Below, piece by piece: positions 32,900-43,479 of a stretch of 46,481 nt of DNA. Positions within the stretch are counted from its first letter, which is position 1. Every line of letters begins with the position of its first letter. Source of the stretch: Vairimorpha apis BRL 01. Taxonomy: Eukaryota > Microsporidia > Nosematidae. The stretch lies in NCBI GenBank assembly GCA_000447185.1, contig KE647364.1:25633-72113 (forward strand). Direction: 5' to 3'. The translations under genes were made by a program, and so were the position numbers. The notes below the pieces were generated by a model. That model made no database searches and was not told the origin of the DNA. It saw nothing but the letters and a program-made list of their open reading frames with translations.

Positions 32900-34312
32900 A
32901 GAAATTAGGTTGTATTATATTATGAAAATAATAATTGATATTTATAATGAAATTATATGCTTTAAATGTGGTGAAAAAGAATGCAAAAGATGTTAGATGA
33001 ACTGCAACAAAAAGGTTTGCACTAAAAGAGGTAATGTTTTTTTATTTTTTAAAATACGTATTGAAAAACAAATATTAATTAAGTCATTTGTAGGTAAAAA
33101 GCCACACGTTTGTGGTCGAGAAAGTCTTAAAAACTAAAAATAAAACATGTATACTGTACTTCACAAGTTTGTTAAACGTGCTGAAAATGAAATAAAAAGA
33201 TTAATCAGAAAAAAACATTATTAAAAAAAATTATTAAACGTAATAAGTTCAACATTTTTTTAAAAAAAATGAAAATTTAAGATGTTGTAAATTACTGAGA
33301 AGTTAACAAATATATTAAAGAAATCATATGGATAATTCATAATATAGAAGAGTCTTTAACCATGTGAATCAAACAAATTTAGTAAAATAAATCTGAGCAA
33401 TAGATTCAATCAAATTAGGATTGATAACAAGATTAAACTAATTATGCCTCTTTTCTTTCTAAGGAAACAATAGTATTACAAAAGAGTTCTTTCTGAATAA
33501 AGTTGGAATCAAAAAATTTTCAGAGGTACGTATTAAACGTTTAAAGTGACATGAAAATGCCTTCGTTTTTATTGATTATATAACAATCTTAAACAAGACA
33601 ATAAAAGAACACACAAAACTTTATTCAAAAATTGTAAAGATTTATAAACATTAAATGAGAATAAATTTTGAAAGGACTAAATTTTTTTTATACAGAAATA
33701 TAAATACTCAGATATATGGTAAATAAAGAATAAAAATTTACAAAAACTGAATATTTCAATAATTTTATTTTTTAAGGTATACATACCAAAAATGATTTAC
33801 AGTGGTTAATTGGAATATAAAATTGGTATCAAAATTTTATACATGACATTCCACGAAGGATTTATAATTTAACAAACTTGTTTAAGAATAAGCAAATATA
33901 TATTTTAGACTAAGAAATGAAAAGGTGTATTGAAGAAATTAAAAATTATAATATGGAAAACATAAATTGTATTGTTCTGGTTATATTATGAAAAATATAT
34001 TAAATTGTGATACTAGTCACATTGGTTTAGGATGTGTATCAATGCAAGAAGGGGAATTATTGAAATATTTTAATAAAAATATTAGTGGTCCTGTGTTAAA
34101 TTATACAATCATATTGTCTAAAATAAATGATAAAAATATACTATAGATCATGTGTCTTAAATTTTTACAAATAGTAGAAATTGGTTTTTAATAATAAAAA
34201 AGATACTTAAAATTACACGTTGGAAACATATATTACACGAGGTTAATTTTGATATAAAACACGTAGACAGAAGCAAAAACATTGTAGTACACGCAAATCA
34301 ATACGCTTAATT
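32900..34312 (+). pseudogene. Second Ty3/gypsy pol relic, different lineage
   Basis: Directly downstream of the 3' LTR. Near 32955-33010 a Cys-rich patch (ICFKCGEKECKRC) recalls a decayed gag zinc knuckle. RT: AFVFIDYITILNKTIKEHTK (33559-33620), with Y-I-D-D changed to F-I-D-Y, then MRINFERTKFFLY and DLQWLIGIINWYQNFIHDIP-like connection sequence (about 33790-33850). RNase H: LNCDTSHIGLGCVSMQEGEL (D at 34008) and YFNKNISGPVLNYTI. It ends with RWKHILHEVNFDIKHVDRSK and NIVVHANQ. The RNase H wording (LGCVSMQEG) differs from the neighbour (IGIVLR), so this is another gypsy lineage. No LTR of its own is recognisable. Confidence 0.72.
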
Positions 34313-37300
34313 GTTACAATGATATAAACACATACATATAATTGTTAAAATAAAAATTTTAAATTATAAAAAAAATCTTTTAAAAATTACAAATATTTAT
34401 TATATAATGTTTTAAGTTCAAAAAATTCATATTACAAGAATTACTAATTTTTTTAAAAAAAAAGGTAAATATATATATGATTAAAAATTAGTTACTAAAT
34501 TGAATAGATATTTTATATTTAATAACACAAATGATATTATCAGAGTTTTCTTGTTTCTTCAAAATAAATATTATTACTTTAATTACACAATAAATTTTTT
34601 GTTTAATATACAAAAATATCTTATTTTCTTAAAAAAACGAAAACATTTTCAAAAATATATATTATATGAATTAATTTTAAACCTTTTTAAATATAAATAA
34701 TTTTTTTGCATATCATTAAAAACAATATAAAATTAGAAAAAAATATAATACTATTTTGAATTTTATTTAAAGTTTGCAGTATTAAAGACCTAAATATGTT
34801 GATTTAAACAAATTAAAGTTTTAAAATTAAATTATTTTTGTAAAATAAATGTTCAATGATCCATAGTTTATAGTATAAAGATATTTTAAATTTTGATAGT
34901 CTTAAAATGTAAAAAACAGATGTTTTAGTTAATATATTATTGTAGCAAATGATTATCCAATTTATTGATTAAAAATAAATACAATAAATCATTCAAAGAA
35001 ATATATTGAAATACAATGAAGGTTAATATTAATTCAAATAATATCAGAAAGGTACTTTAAAGATTAGATTTTGCATTGAATGATTTTATTCAAAAAATGT
35101 TTTTTTAATGTTTATTTCTAAATATTATAATTTAAATTTTTAGGCTCTATAAGATGAAAAATATAATTTTGAGTTTGATAAAATATCTAAAAACAGAAAA
35201 ATATTGATTTTTAATATTAAATAATGTTTTTCGTTTTTTATTTGATAAATCAATTTTATTTTAGATAACATAATATTTATGAAAAAATAAAAAGTAAATT
35301 TAAAAATAATATGGTTTTTGAAAAAAATATAATGTAATTAATAATGAATAATTAATTTGTTAAAACAAAAATTCGAGTTCAGATTTATTACTTTTAAATA
35401 AAATTTAATGACGTGCAAACAACTTTCAATATGTAATATTGTATATCAATGCAAATTAAACTTTTTAAATAATTAATTTAATATCTATTTTTAACTAATA
35501 AACCTGTCATTTACACATCTGTAAAATTTATAAAGTAAATGTAATCATTAAAAAATGTTGTTAAAGATTTGAAACATATAGAAAGTTATGTATATTCAGC
35601 TTTTAAATAAGATAAATTTTTTTAGGCTATTAAAATTAAGTATTTCTATTTAAGCTTGTTAAAAAAATAACACGTAAAAATATTATGTAAAATATATAAT
35701 AAAATGATACAATCAAAAACATTATAAATAATTAAAAAAAAGTTTTTATTAAAATAATAAAATCTTAATAACGTTCAAAAAATAACTTAAAATATATAAT
35801 TTGATTCAAATTTGATTTTTTTAATAAAAAAACATTAAATAAGAATATTATAAATCAAATGATATTTGATATTGTGAATTATTTTACTTTAAATATATTC
35901 ACATGAATTGTTAATAGTTAAATCAGATTTTGGTGTTTTTATTTATGGAAAACTTCAAAAACAAGTTATATTTAAATATTTTTTTGTTTAAAATAACATA
36001 AAATTAATAAAATGTTGTGACAATTATTTTAATAGATAAAAAAGATTTAAACGATTTTTACTATAATATTTTATAAAATAAACAAATATTTATAATGTAT
36101 TTAAATAATATGTATGTTGTGCAATTCTGCATATAATTTATTTTCATAAATTATGCTTATCTTTTTAACTTTAAACATAATACTTTAAATATCTGTTTTA
36201 TATTAAAATTTTTATTATATTTAATGATAATAAAAAAAAATTTTGAATTAAATTTATTTTTATATCATGTTTTTAAATTCATCAAAATTTTGATTATTTT
36301 GTCATTCTTTAGTTGTTTCTGAATATATACAAAAAAAATTGATTAAACTAAAATTATAAACACAACTTATTTATTAAAAAAAGTAAATTAATGTTTTAAA
36401 ATAAATACTACGTAATATTTCATTCAATATAATAATTTGATGCATTTGTAATCAAAAACTAAGAATTAAATTAAATAATGATTTTTTTTGAACACTTTGT
36501 ATAAAATTAATAATACGTTTAAAAATTATTTAATTTAATATTTTGCTGTACTATACAATAATAAACTAATAAAGTTGTAATCATGATTAACAATTTAATA
36601 TAAATATGTAAGAATAATTTAATGCTTGTAAAAATATAAATTTTGGACTACACTTTTTTTATAATCGACAATATTAAATTTAATTTTTAACTTTACATTT
36701 ATTTTAAAGTTGCAACAACTTACAAGAAAGAGATGTTCAAATATTAGCGTTATAAATCTCCATATATTAACAGAAGATAAATTTTTACAATTTTATTTAT
36801 TATATTGGAATTCATATATATGACAAAATTATTAAGACATACAAAACTTAATTTAGTTGATGTCATAATATTTTTTAATGTTTATCTTAACATGACTATT
36901 ATTACTTTGATAAAACTCTTGTAAATTTATATTGATTTATATTTTTGTAATTGCTTTACTTTTATACATTTCTATTCTAAAAATTTTATAAAGATAGCTT
37001 TTCTCTTAAAAAAGTTAATTTTTTTTATTTTTTGTAATTTATATTGGTACATATATTTTAAATATAAAACAAAATAAAATTATGTTAAAGAGAAATAATA
37101 ATTATTTATTAATAGATTTTAAATTTGTTGAATGTCGGTAAATTATTCTAATTTAAATTTATAAACTTTTTCGTAAAATAGAAATTATACTATAAATTTT
37201 ATAACTATTAAAATATATTTTTATTTTAATCGTTTGTAGACAAAAAAAATAAACAAAGATGGAAATTAATATATTAAAGATTGAAAATTTTTATTAAAAT

Positions 37301-37729
37301 GGAAGATTGTTATTTGATTTAAGTTATTTTTAAAAAAACTAATTCAAATTTAAATAAAAAAAACACTTAATCAAGCTATAAAAATCTGTATATTTGTCAA
37401 AAGTTCAGTTTTAAATGTTATTTTTAGAAATACATTAACATTTAAAACTTTTTTATTATTATAAATCGATTTTAATTTTTGTTATCTTTATGTAAAGTAT
37501 TTATTTAGATGTAATACAATGTATTTAATTATTTAAAAAAATTATTTTAGTAATAAACAAAGAAGTTTTTTTTATCATTAAAAGTTTAAGAAGCCAATTG
37601 TTAAAATAAATTTGTATTTTTATAGATTTTTACAAACTTTTTAATAAATTTTATACAATATTAAAGTATTTATTTTAAAATTAGTTAAAAATAACAAATA
37701 TTTATTACAACCATGATTTTAAACATAAT
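34313..37729. other. A/T desert
   Basis: About 3.4 kb of near-pure A/T with chance frames only (for example 34500-34700). Nothing recognised on either strand. Confidence 0.55.
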
Positions 37730-37734
37730 CAAAC

Positions 37735-37991
37735 TATGGTAAATAATTTTACCACAATCATTAATATTTTAACATTTGTTTATTTTAAATTAATCGTTTT
37801 AATTTATCACTTGTTTTGTTTATTTCTAGAAACAAAAAGGTATAAATACAAATTGACCCTTAACCGATATACAATTACGACTGTTATGAATATGAAGAGA
37901 TGTATGAGCCAAAACAAAGAGAAAGACCATCAAATAAAGAGTTTTTTAGAGTTATATTTTAAACACGGGTCGCTCCCGTCAAGACACGTCA
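37735..37991 (+). repeat. 5' LTR of the gag-only element
   Basis: Starts TATGGTAAATAATTTTACCACA-like (the usual TGTGG start with one G to A change). TTCTAGAA at 37824-37831, TATAAATA at 37841, ATG at 37886. It ends AAGACACGTCA. The ATG frame (NMKRCMSQNKEKDHQ) leads without a stop into KSFLELYFKHGSLPSRHV and across the LTR edge into gag. The PBS position holds TTTTGAATTCAAAG. Confidence 0.9.
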
Positions 37992-38460
37992 TTTTGAATT
38001 CAAAGACGAAATTACGAAACGAAAAAGTTGAAAACAAACATTACGCCGAAAGTGACTATATTGAACTGTAGAAACACATTCCAGGTACAGGCGTTACATT
38101 AAAAGAAAAATTTTTAAAATATCAAATATTTCCTTGGACATTACACCTAAACATTTGAACCAATTCGAAGAAATTGCAATGACAAATAAATGGACGGACG
38201 AACAGATGGCTCTTATATACCATAGTTTAATTCTAGATTAAAGAAAAGAAGAAATACCCAAGGATTCATTTTTAAAATTAAGAATAGCCATATTGAACAT
38301 ACTTTATCCCGTCGAAAATAAAAGGAAAATTATAAGAAATCTAGATAATACAACCCAGATCAAATATTCAAGTATAAAGGAATATAAAGAATCGATCGAA
38401 AAGAGACTATTAGAATATACTCACGTCTGTAAATTAAAAAGTGAGACAGCTTAAATAAAT
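37886..38460 (+). pseudogene. gag (N-terminal part) starting inside the LTR
   Basis: The ATG at 37886 lies 45 bases after TATA. The frame runs 62 codons through the LTR end (37991) into internal sequence (ILNSKTKLRNEKVENKHYAE) to a stop at 38069-38071. After the stop, and one frameshift, homology with the minus-strand gag at 2.0-2.5 kb continues: KHIPGTGVTLKEKFLK, SNISLDITPKHLNQFEEIAM, NKWTDEQMALIYHSLILD, KEEIPKDSFLKLRIAILNIL, EYKESIEKRLLEYTHVCKLK. The region is helical and charged, as expected of a capsid. Only two or three lesions separate it from an open frame. Confidence 0.78.
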
Positions 38461-38659
38461 TTGAAGAAGTCTTCATTAAATGATTAGGAGACTACACCCA
38501 TTTAGAACTAACCAAGCTCAATGTAATAAACAATAAAGTTAACGATATATATGACTATTTATACCAATTAGAATGCGAACTAATTTCCAAATGATCAAAG
38601 GTAAAATTACAGCAACAAACTACAACACCCAATCTAAAATCTGAAACAAAGAAGAAAGG

Positions 38660-38958
38660 GTGCAGAGCTTACACAAGATGAATTACAGTCATGGCAGTAG
38701 AAATCGCCACACTCTTAAGGACAAAACTAAAAAAGGTACAACTAAAGACGTCAACGAAATATCGTCTAAAAATTTGATGATCAAGGATCATGTCGAAAAA
38801 AAGAGTCAGAATATTGTAAACAAAAATATAAAAGGAAATTTAAATGAAACAATTATCTATAATGAATCAAGGGATAAATATATTAAGGTTGATGAAACAG
38901 AAAAATTTAAATTAAATAAAAATGATAGGCAGGAAAAATCATTAATAAAAAATCAAAC
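38660..38958 (+). pseudogene. gag, basic C-terminal part (interrupted by a solo LTR)
   Basis: An open frame of about 100 codons, rich in Lys, Asn and Asp (SHGSRNRHTLKDKTKKGTTK...; ESRDKYIKVDETEKFKLNKN), ending in LIKNQ at the insertion point of the solo LTR. Beyond the LTR the same frame resumes as TIPELLTEEKLLIVKEEQIS (39205 on) once the LTR and one CAAAC copy are discounted. No CCHC knuckle is present, so RNA binding would rest on the basic residues. Confidence 0.65.
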
Positions 38959-39201
38959 TGTCGTAACCCCTAGGCCCACATCCTGTGGCCAAATAATACT
39001 TCACATAGTTTTTTATAAAGATTCTTTTATTATTTTTAAACTCTCTCCTTCCTATTCATCATAAACTGTTGCTACTTTATCTATATATCCCCCTTTCAAA
39101 AATTTTGTTTATATAATTTTGGGAGGGAAAATAAATTAAAATTTAAATTAAACGTTTTAAAATAAACAAATGTTAAGAAATGTGATACACAGGATACCAC
39201 A
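38959..39201 (-). mobile_element. Solo LTR nested in gag, target duplication CAAAC, minus strand
   Basis: Perfect CAAAC duplication (38954-38958 and 39202-39206). On the minus strand it begins TGTGGTATCCTGTGTATCACA-like (imperfect terminal palindrome) with CATTTGTTTATTTT as in the host element's U3, then TATATAG (about 39075) and an ATG near 39055. The end encodes KNYVKYYLATGCGPRGYD (about 38962-39020). It ends GGGGTTACGACA, close to the end of the 6789-7063 LTR (GGGGTATAACA), so these two form a subfamily distinct from the element they interrupt. Confidence 0.88.
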
Positions 39202-39660
39202 CAAACAATCCCAGAGTTGTTAACAGAGGAAAAATTATTAATTGTTAAAGAAGAACAAATTTCTATGAAACATGTATAATTATTAAATAAAATCAATATT
39301 TACAAAACGAAAGATAATAAAAAGAAATACCACGACAAAAGGTGTTTAAAAATAAAAAATGACAATTATAGCTTAAAACCGAAACTTAAATTGCCTAAAG
39401 TTAAAACATACAGGCATTGGAAAATGGTTAACAATAAAATTTTAGCTAAACTAAACCATCGTAAATACAATAATAATGAATGTAAGGAACGAGAGATGGA
39501 TAAAAAAACGTATAAAGATAATACAATAAGAAAATTATTTAAAAAGATATTTAGAAAGAAAATAAAATTAAAATTATTTAGAAAGTAACTTAAGATGAAA
39601 ATGAAAAATGAAAGCTTAAAGGCAGACAAAATCATAAAAGGTGAATTTCTACCATTCCTA
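39202..39660 (+). pseudogene. gag tail, very basic region
   Basis: After the resumed gag frame ends at about 39277, another open frame (39282-39588) reads NKKKYHDKRCLKIKNDNYSL, PKVKTYRHWKMVNNKILAKL, KKTYKDNTIRKLFKKIFRKK. The strong positive charge suggests a nucleic-acid-binding gag tail. The relation to the preceding frame (frameshift or separate ORF) is unclear. No metal-binding motif. Confidence 0.45.
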
Positions 39661-40024
39661 TTATAAAAAGAAATAAGATTATAAATTTAAATCAAAATAA
39701 CAACTATGAATTTAAAAACTTAACAAACAGAAGTCGAGAAGAGATAGTTTCACAAGCCTAGTATGATTATAGCAACGTGGTTGTAAAATATAAAAATAAA
39801 CTAGTTTTGAAGTAAAAGAATCAGGATATATCCGTACATTCACGGATATATTTTTAAAACCGCGAGGGTACATTCTATACATGAATCATAATAGAGATCT
39901 TAAAGGATGCCAATTACAATTATAAAAAGAATATGAAATTTATGATCAATATTAAAACGCATTAAATTTAAATACCCTTTTAAGGAAAGTAAAATAAATT
40001 ATATTAAGGTAGGTGAGTATTTAG

Positions 40025-40159
40025 AAATTATATGAGGCAAAAAGGTTAGAGCCCAATTATAGTAGATACAAAGAAGTGGAGACGGTAAGCAGAAAAGAAT
40101 TTTGGGTAAAACTTAAGGGAAATAGAAGTTGGACTCATATTAAAAATTTGAAAATGTGA
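40025..40159 (+). pseudogene. Integrase C-terminal remnant (pol end)
   Basis: An open 44-codon frame, KLYEAKRLEPNYSRYKEVET then SRKEFWVKLKGNRSWTHIKN LKM to a TGA at 40157-40159, 12 bp before the 3' LTR. It matches the end of pol in the 28-32 kb element (YKRLVNSEKIWPKYELAT and GYWVKLDNRNQ). Sequence between 39660 and 40025 is broken and not assignable with confidence. This shows that the deletion removed pol from protease into integrase but kept its end. Confidence 0.75.
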
Positions 40160-40170
40160 GACGGGTAGTC

Positions 40171-40424
40171 TGTGGTAAATAATTTTACCACAACTATTAA
40201 TATTTTAACATTTGTTTATTTTTAATTAATCGTTTTAATTTATCACTTGTTTTGTTTATTTCTAGAAACAAAAAGTATAAATACAAAATATACCCTGAAG
40301 AGATACAGAACGATTATTATAAGTGTGAAGAGAATGATGAACCAAACGGAAGACAAACAACATCAAATAAAAAGTTTTTTAGAATTATATTTTAAACACG
40401 GGTCTCTCCCGTCAAAACATGTCA
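40171..40424 (+). repeat. 3' LTR of the gag-only element
   Basis: Begins TGTGGTAAATAATTTTACCA; TTCTAGAA at 40260-40267; TATAAATA at 40276; ATGs at 40334 and 40337 open a clean frame NQTEDKQHQIKSFLELYFKH through GSLPSKHV to the LTR end (ACATGTCA). Highly similar to the 5' LTR, with scattered substitutions and a one-base length change near TATA. Confidence 0.9.
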
Positions 40425-40429
40425 CAAAC

Positions 40430-43400
40430 TATGCCACATATGTTTTTTTATTCATAAATTATAAAAAACTATACAATTTTTATAATTTGATTTTTTTAAT
40501 ATTCTATTATAGTAACAGTTGCACAACCCTTTCGAAATTGTATTTTTAGATATAATTTTTTTGGAATTTGTAATTTTTAAGATAATAAAATTTAATATTT
40601 TTAATTATTCTTATTTTGATTTTATCTTAAAATAAGCATAGATTATGTGCTGTGTTTGAGTTTTAATTACTTTAATTTACAGTTATTTTGTAGTTTTGTT
40701 GAATTTGGTTTTTTATTATTTAGTTCTAACAAATTAATTATACTTGTTTATTTAATTTAAAATAATATTTTATAGTGTCATTAGCTATGTATTTTAATTA
40801 TAATACTATTTTTATAGTTGAACATATTATTTTAAAATTTTAAAACCATTTATTTAAATTATTCTTTTTTATTGAAATTTTGATTAATTTATTTTTATAT
40901 TTAATAATGATATAATTTAAAAATAACTGAAATAAATATTTAAAATTTTACCATATAAATCATACATACAAAAAGTTTGCATAAACTAAATTTTTATCAT
41001 AATCACTTTTTATGTTCTTTTATAAAAAATTGATATAATATAAAAGTTATTTCGTTTTTATTTATTTATTATTTTTTAAATATCTTCGGTTTAGATTAAA
41101 ACCGCACAAATTTTCATTAATTTCTAGAAATTGACCATATGAACTATTAATATTCAATAAAATTCTTAATCTTAGCAGTCTAATTTAATAATTTATACCT
41201 TAAATTAAAAGATTTGATCTTTTTACATCATATGATCAATTTTTAAAACTTTTTTTATTGAATTTAAAAAACACTTGCATGTAACTAATAATATTGAATA
41301 TAAAATTTATATTTGTTTTGTTTGAATATAACCATTAACTTCTTGGTATAAACTGTGATCTCTCAGAAAAATAACCATAGCATCAGATTAATTATGATTA
41401 AAATACATTTAAAAGTATATTCATTATTACATTTGTATTTACCTTTATATTTTAGATTAAAGCCATCTATTGTTTTTAAATTTATTATAAAATTTTAATT
41501 AATAATCAAAATGTTATTATTTTTCTATGAATACGATTTACACTTTTCTAATGATCCTCTGATAACAATATTGTGTTGTTATAATATTAGCGTTATACCG
41601 ACATTTTATATGGATGTTTATATACTTAGATTAACACTAATTTTTATAATTTAAGTCTAAAAACATCAAATTTTAATGTTGAAATTTTCTTATAATGTTT
41701 TATATCACAAAACTGTCTTTTTTACAGAGAGAAAAATAAATTCTTAAATATTTTATTAGTTTTTTTTTCTAGATAATCTACATTCCTATATAATTTCATT
41801 AAGAATTTTTTTATTTTTTGTTATAAGTTTAAAATTTAAATTTTAGAAAAGTTTTTAGGTATTATCTGTAAAATATTTTACATGTTTTTTTTTATATTTG
41901 TGATGTTAAATTTGATATTAGAATTACTATTTATTACAATTTTACTTTTATTTCAAGCACTCCCTTTACATTCTACAAACAAATAAAAATAGATGTAGAT
42001 GTGTTTATTGAAGATATCTAAAACATTAAAATTTACAGTTTAAAAGAGATTATTTAGTGATATTAAGATGAAGTCTATAATTATATTTATTAATATTATA
42101 TTTATTAATGTTACTCACATATTTAATGTTTACTTGTAATTATTTTAATTGTATGTTCTTGTTTTCTGTTTATAATTTTTCAATATTCTCATTTTTACAT
42201 GTTTTATATTGTTATTTCAAAAATCACAAAAGTTCATAAAATATTACTATAAAATTTTCTTTCTTCAAAAATTAATTTCAATTTTAATGTTTTATTATGA
42301 ATTATTTTTTAAAGATTTAATTATAATTGTAAATATGTTCATAAACCACTCTTAAAGAAAATTTTCATATTAGACACATAAAAATATAAATATGTTTATT
42401 AATTCTCTTCAATAATTTTTATATATTTATAAAACATGGATAAATATTTTTTTAAGTTTATTAGTTCTAAATACCATTTAGACTATTAAACTAACAAAGT
42501 AAAATAAGGTAAATTGTAAAAATGAGTATTAATAATGCTTTACACAATTGAAATGACATATGATTAATTATTCTGATAAATAAAACAAAAAATATAAATG
42601 GGTTTAATAATAATCGAACTCTTATTTAACATTTATAAAAAATTAAAATTTTTAATTGATTTAATTTTTTTGAATATAAAAATTGGTTAATTTTAATTTT
42701 AATTTATATTTTAGAACATTTTAAATATTTATTTGTGAAAATTACAAAATTATATACAAAACTAAAATATTTAATATTGAAATAAACTGTAAATTGTAGT
42801 TGATAAGATTACATATATGCAAAATGTAATATTAAGAAAATTAGCTAACTTGATATATTTTAAAAAAATACATTTATTATGTAAAACAACTACAATAATT
42901 TTATTTTGGTTTCTTGATATTTATTTAAAAAGCTTAATCTTTAATTTATCTCTTTTGAATATTTTCATATTTTGTTTTTAAATATGTATTATTTTTTATT
43001 TATATAGAAACTTATCATTTAATATTATAAAAAAATTCATTATAATATTGTTTATAAAAATTATTAGATTTGGTATCAATTCAGGAACATTTGATTCAAC
43101 TTGGATCTATATTATATACTCTTTTTAATCATAGTACTTATCTTTTTAATTTCACTAAATTCAAAGATTAAATTTTGTTTCTTTATTATTTAAAACATTT
43201 AAATAAATTAATTAGAAACTTAAAATAATCTACATTTACAAGTCTTTTTTGCATTTTTAAACATATTATTATAAAACAATTTTTTTTAAATAATTTATTT
43301 TATTACTAAATATAAATTAAATGTATGTATCTTAAAATTTTATTGTATTGTTTTATAATATTTTTTACTAAGTATAAATTTATTTTTATTATATGCATAT

Positions 43401-43440
43401 AATATAAAAATTATAATTTATAAAGTATAATATTTAGATA
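40430..43440. other. A/T desert
   Basis: About 3 kb of A/T-rich sequence. A TTCTAGAA at about 41120 has no TATA box or LTR peptide nearby. No gene or relic recognised. Confidence 0.55.
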
Positions 43441-43479
43441 TCAGGTTACATCGAAACAAATTTAGTTCCTCTAATTACT

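Larger units (their letters stand above)
37735..40424 (+). mobile_element. Internally deleted, gag-bearing LTR element with target duplication CAAAC
   Basis: Two LTRs (37735-37991, 40171-40424) flanked by the perfect duplication CAAAC (37730-37734, 40425-40429). The interior is only about 2.2 kb, including a 243-bp solo LTR inserted later. It has gag and a basic gag tail, then jumps to the integrase C-terminus. Protease, RT, RNase H and most of integrase are missing. It would be non-autonomous, relying on pol from a relative. It is the youngest-looking LTR element here, judging by LTR similarity and the intact duplication. Confidence 0.9.

Noticed and set aside
39366..39635. 89-codon minus-strand frame, very hydrophobic
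   Set aside because: Antisense of the lysine-rich gag tail; Lys codons AAA/AAG read as Phe/Leu on the other strand, giving a false membrane protein.
41115..41130. TTCTAGAA, as in LTR promoters
   Set aside because: No TATA box at the usual distance, no terminal palindrome and no LTR peptide nearby.
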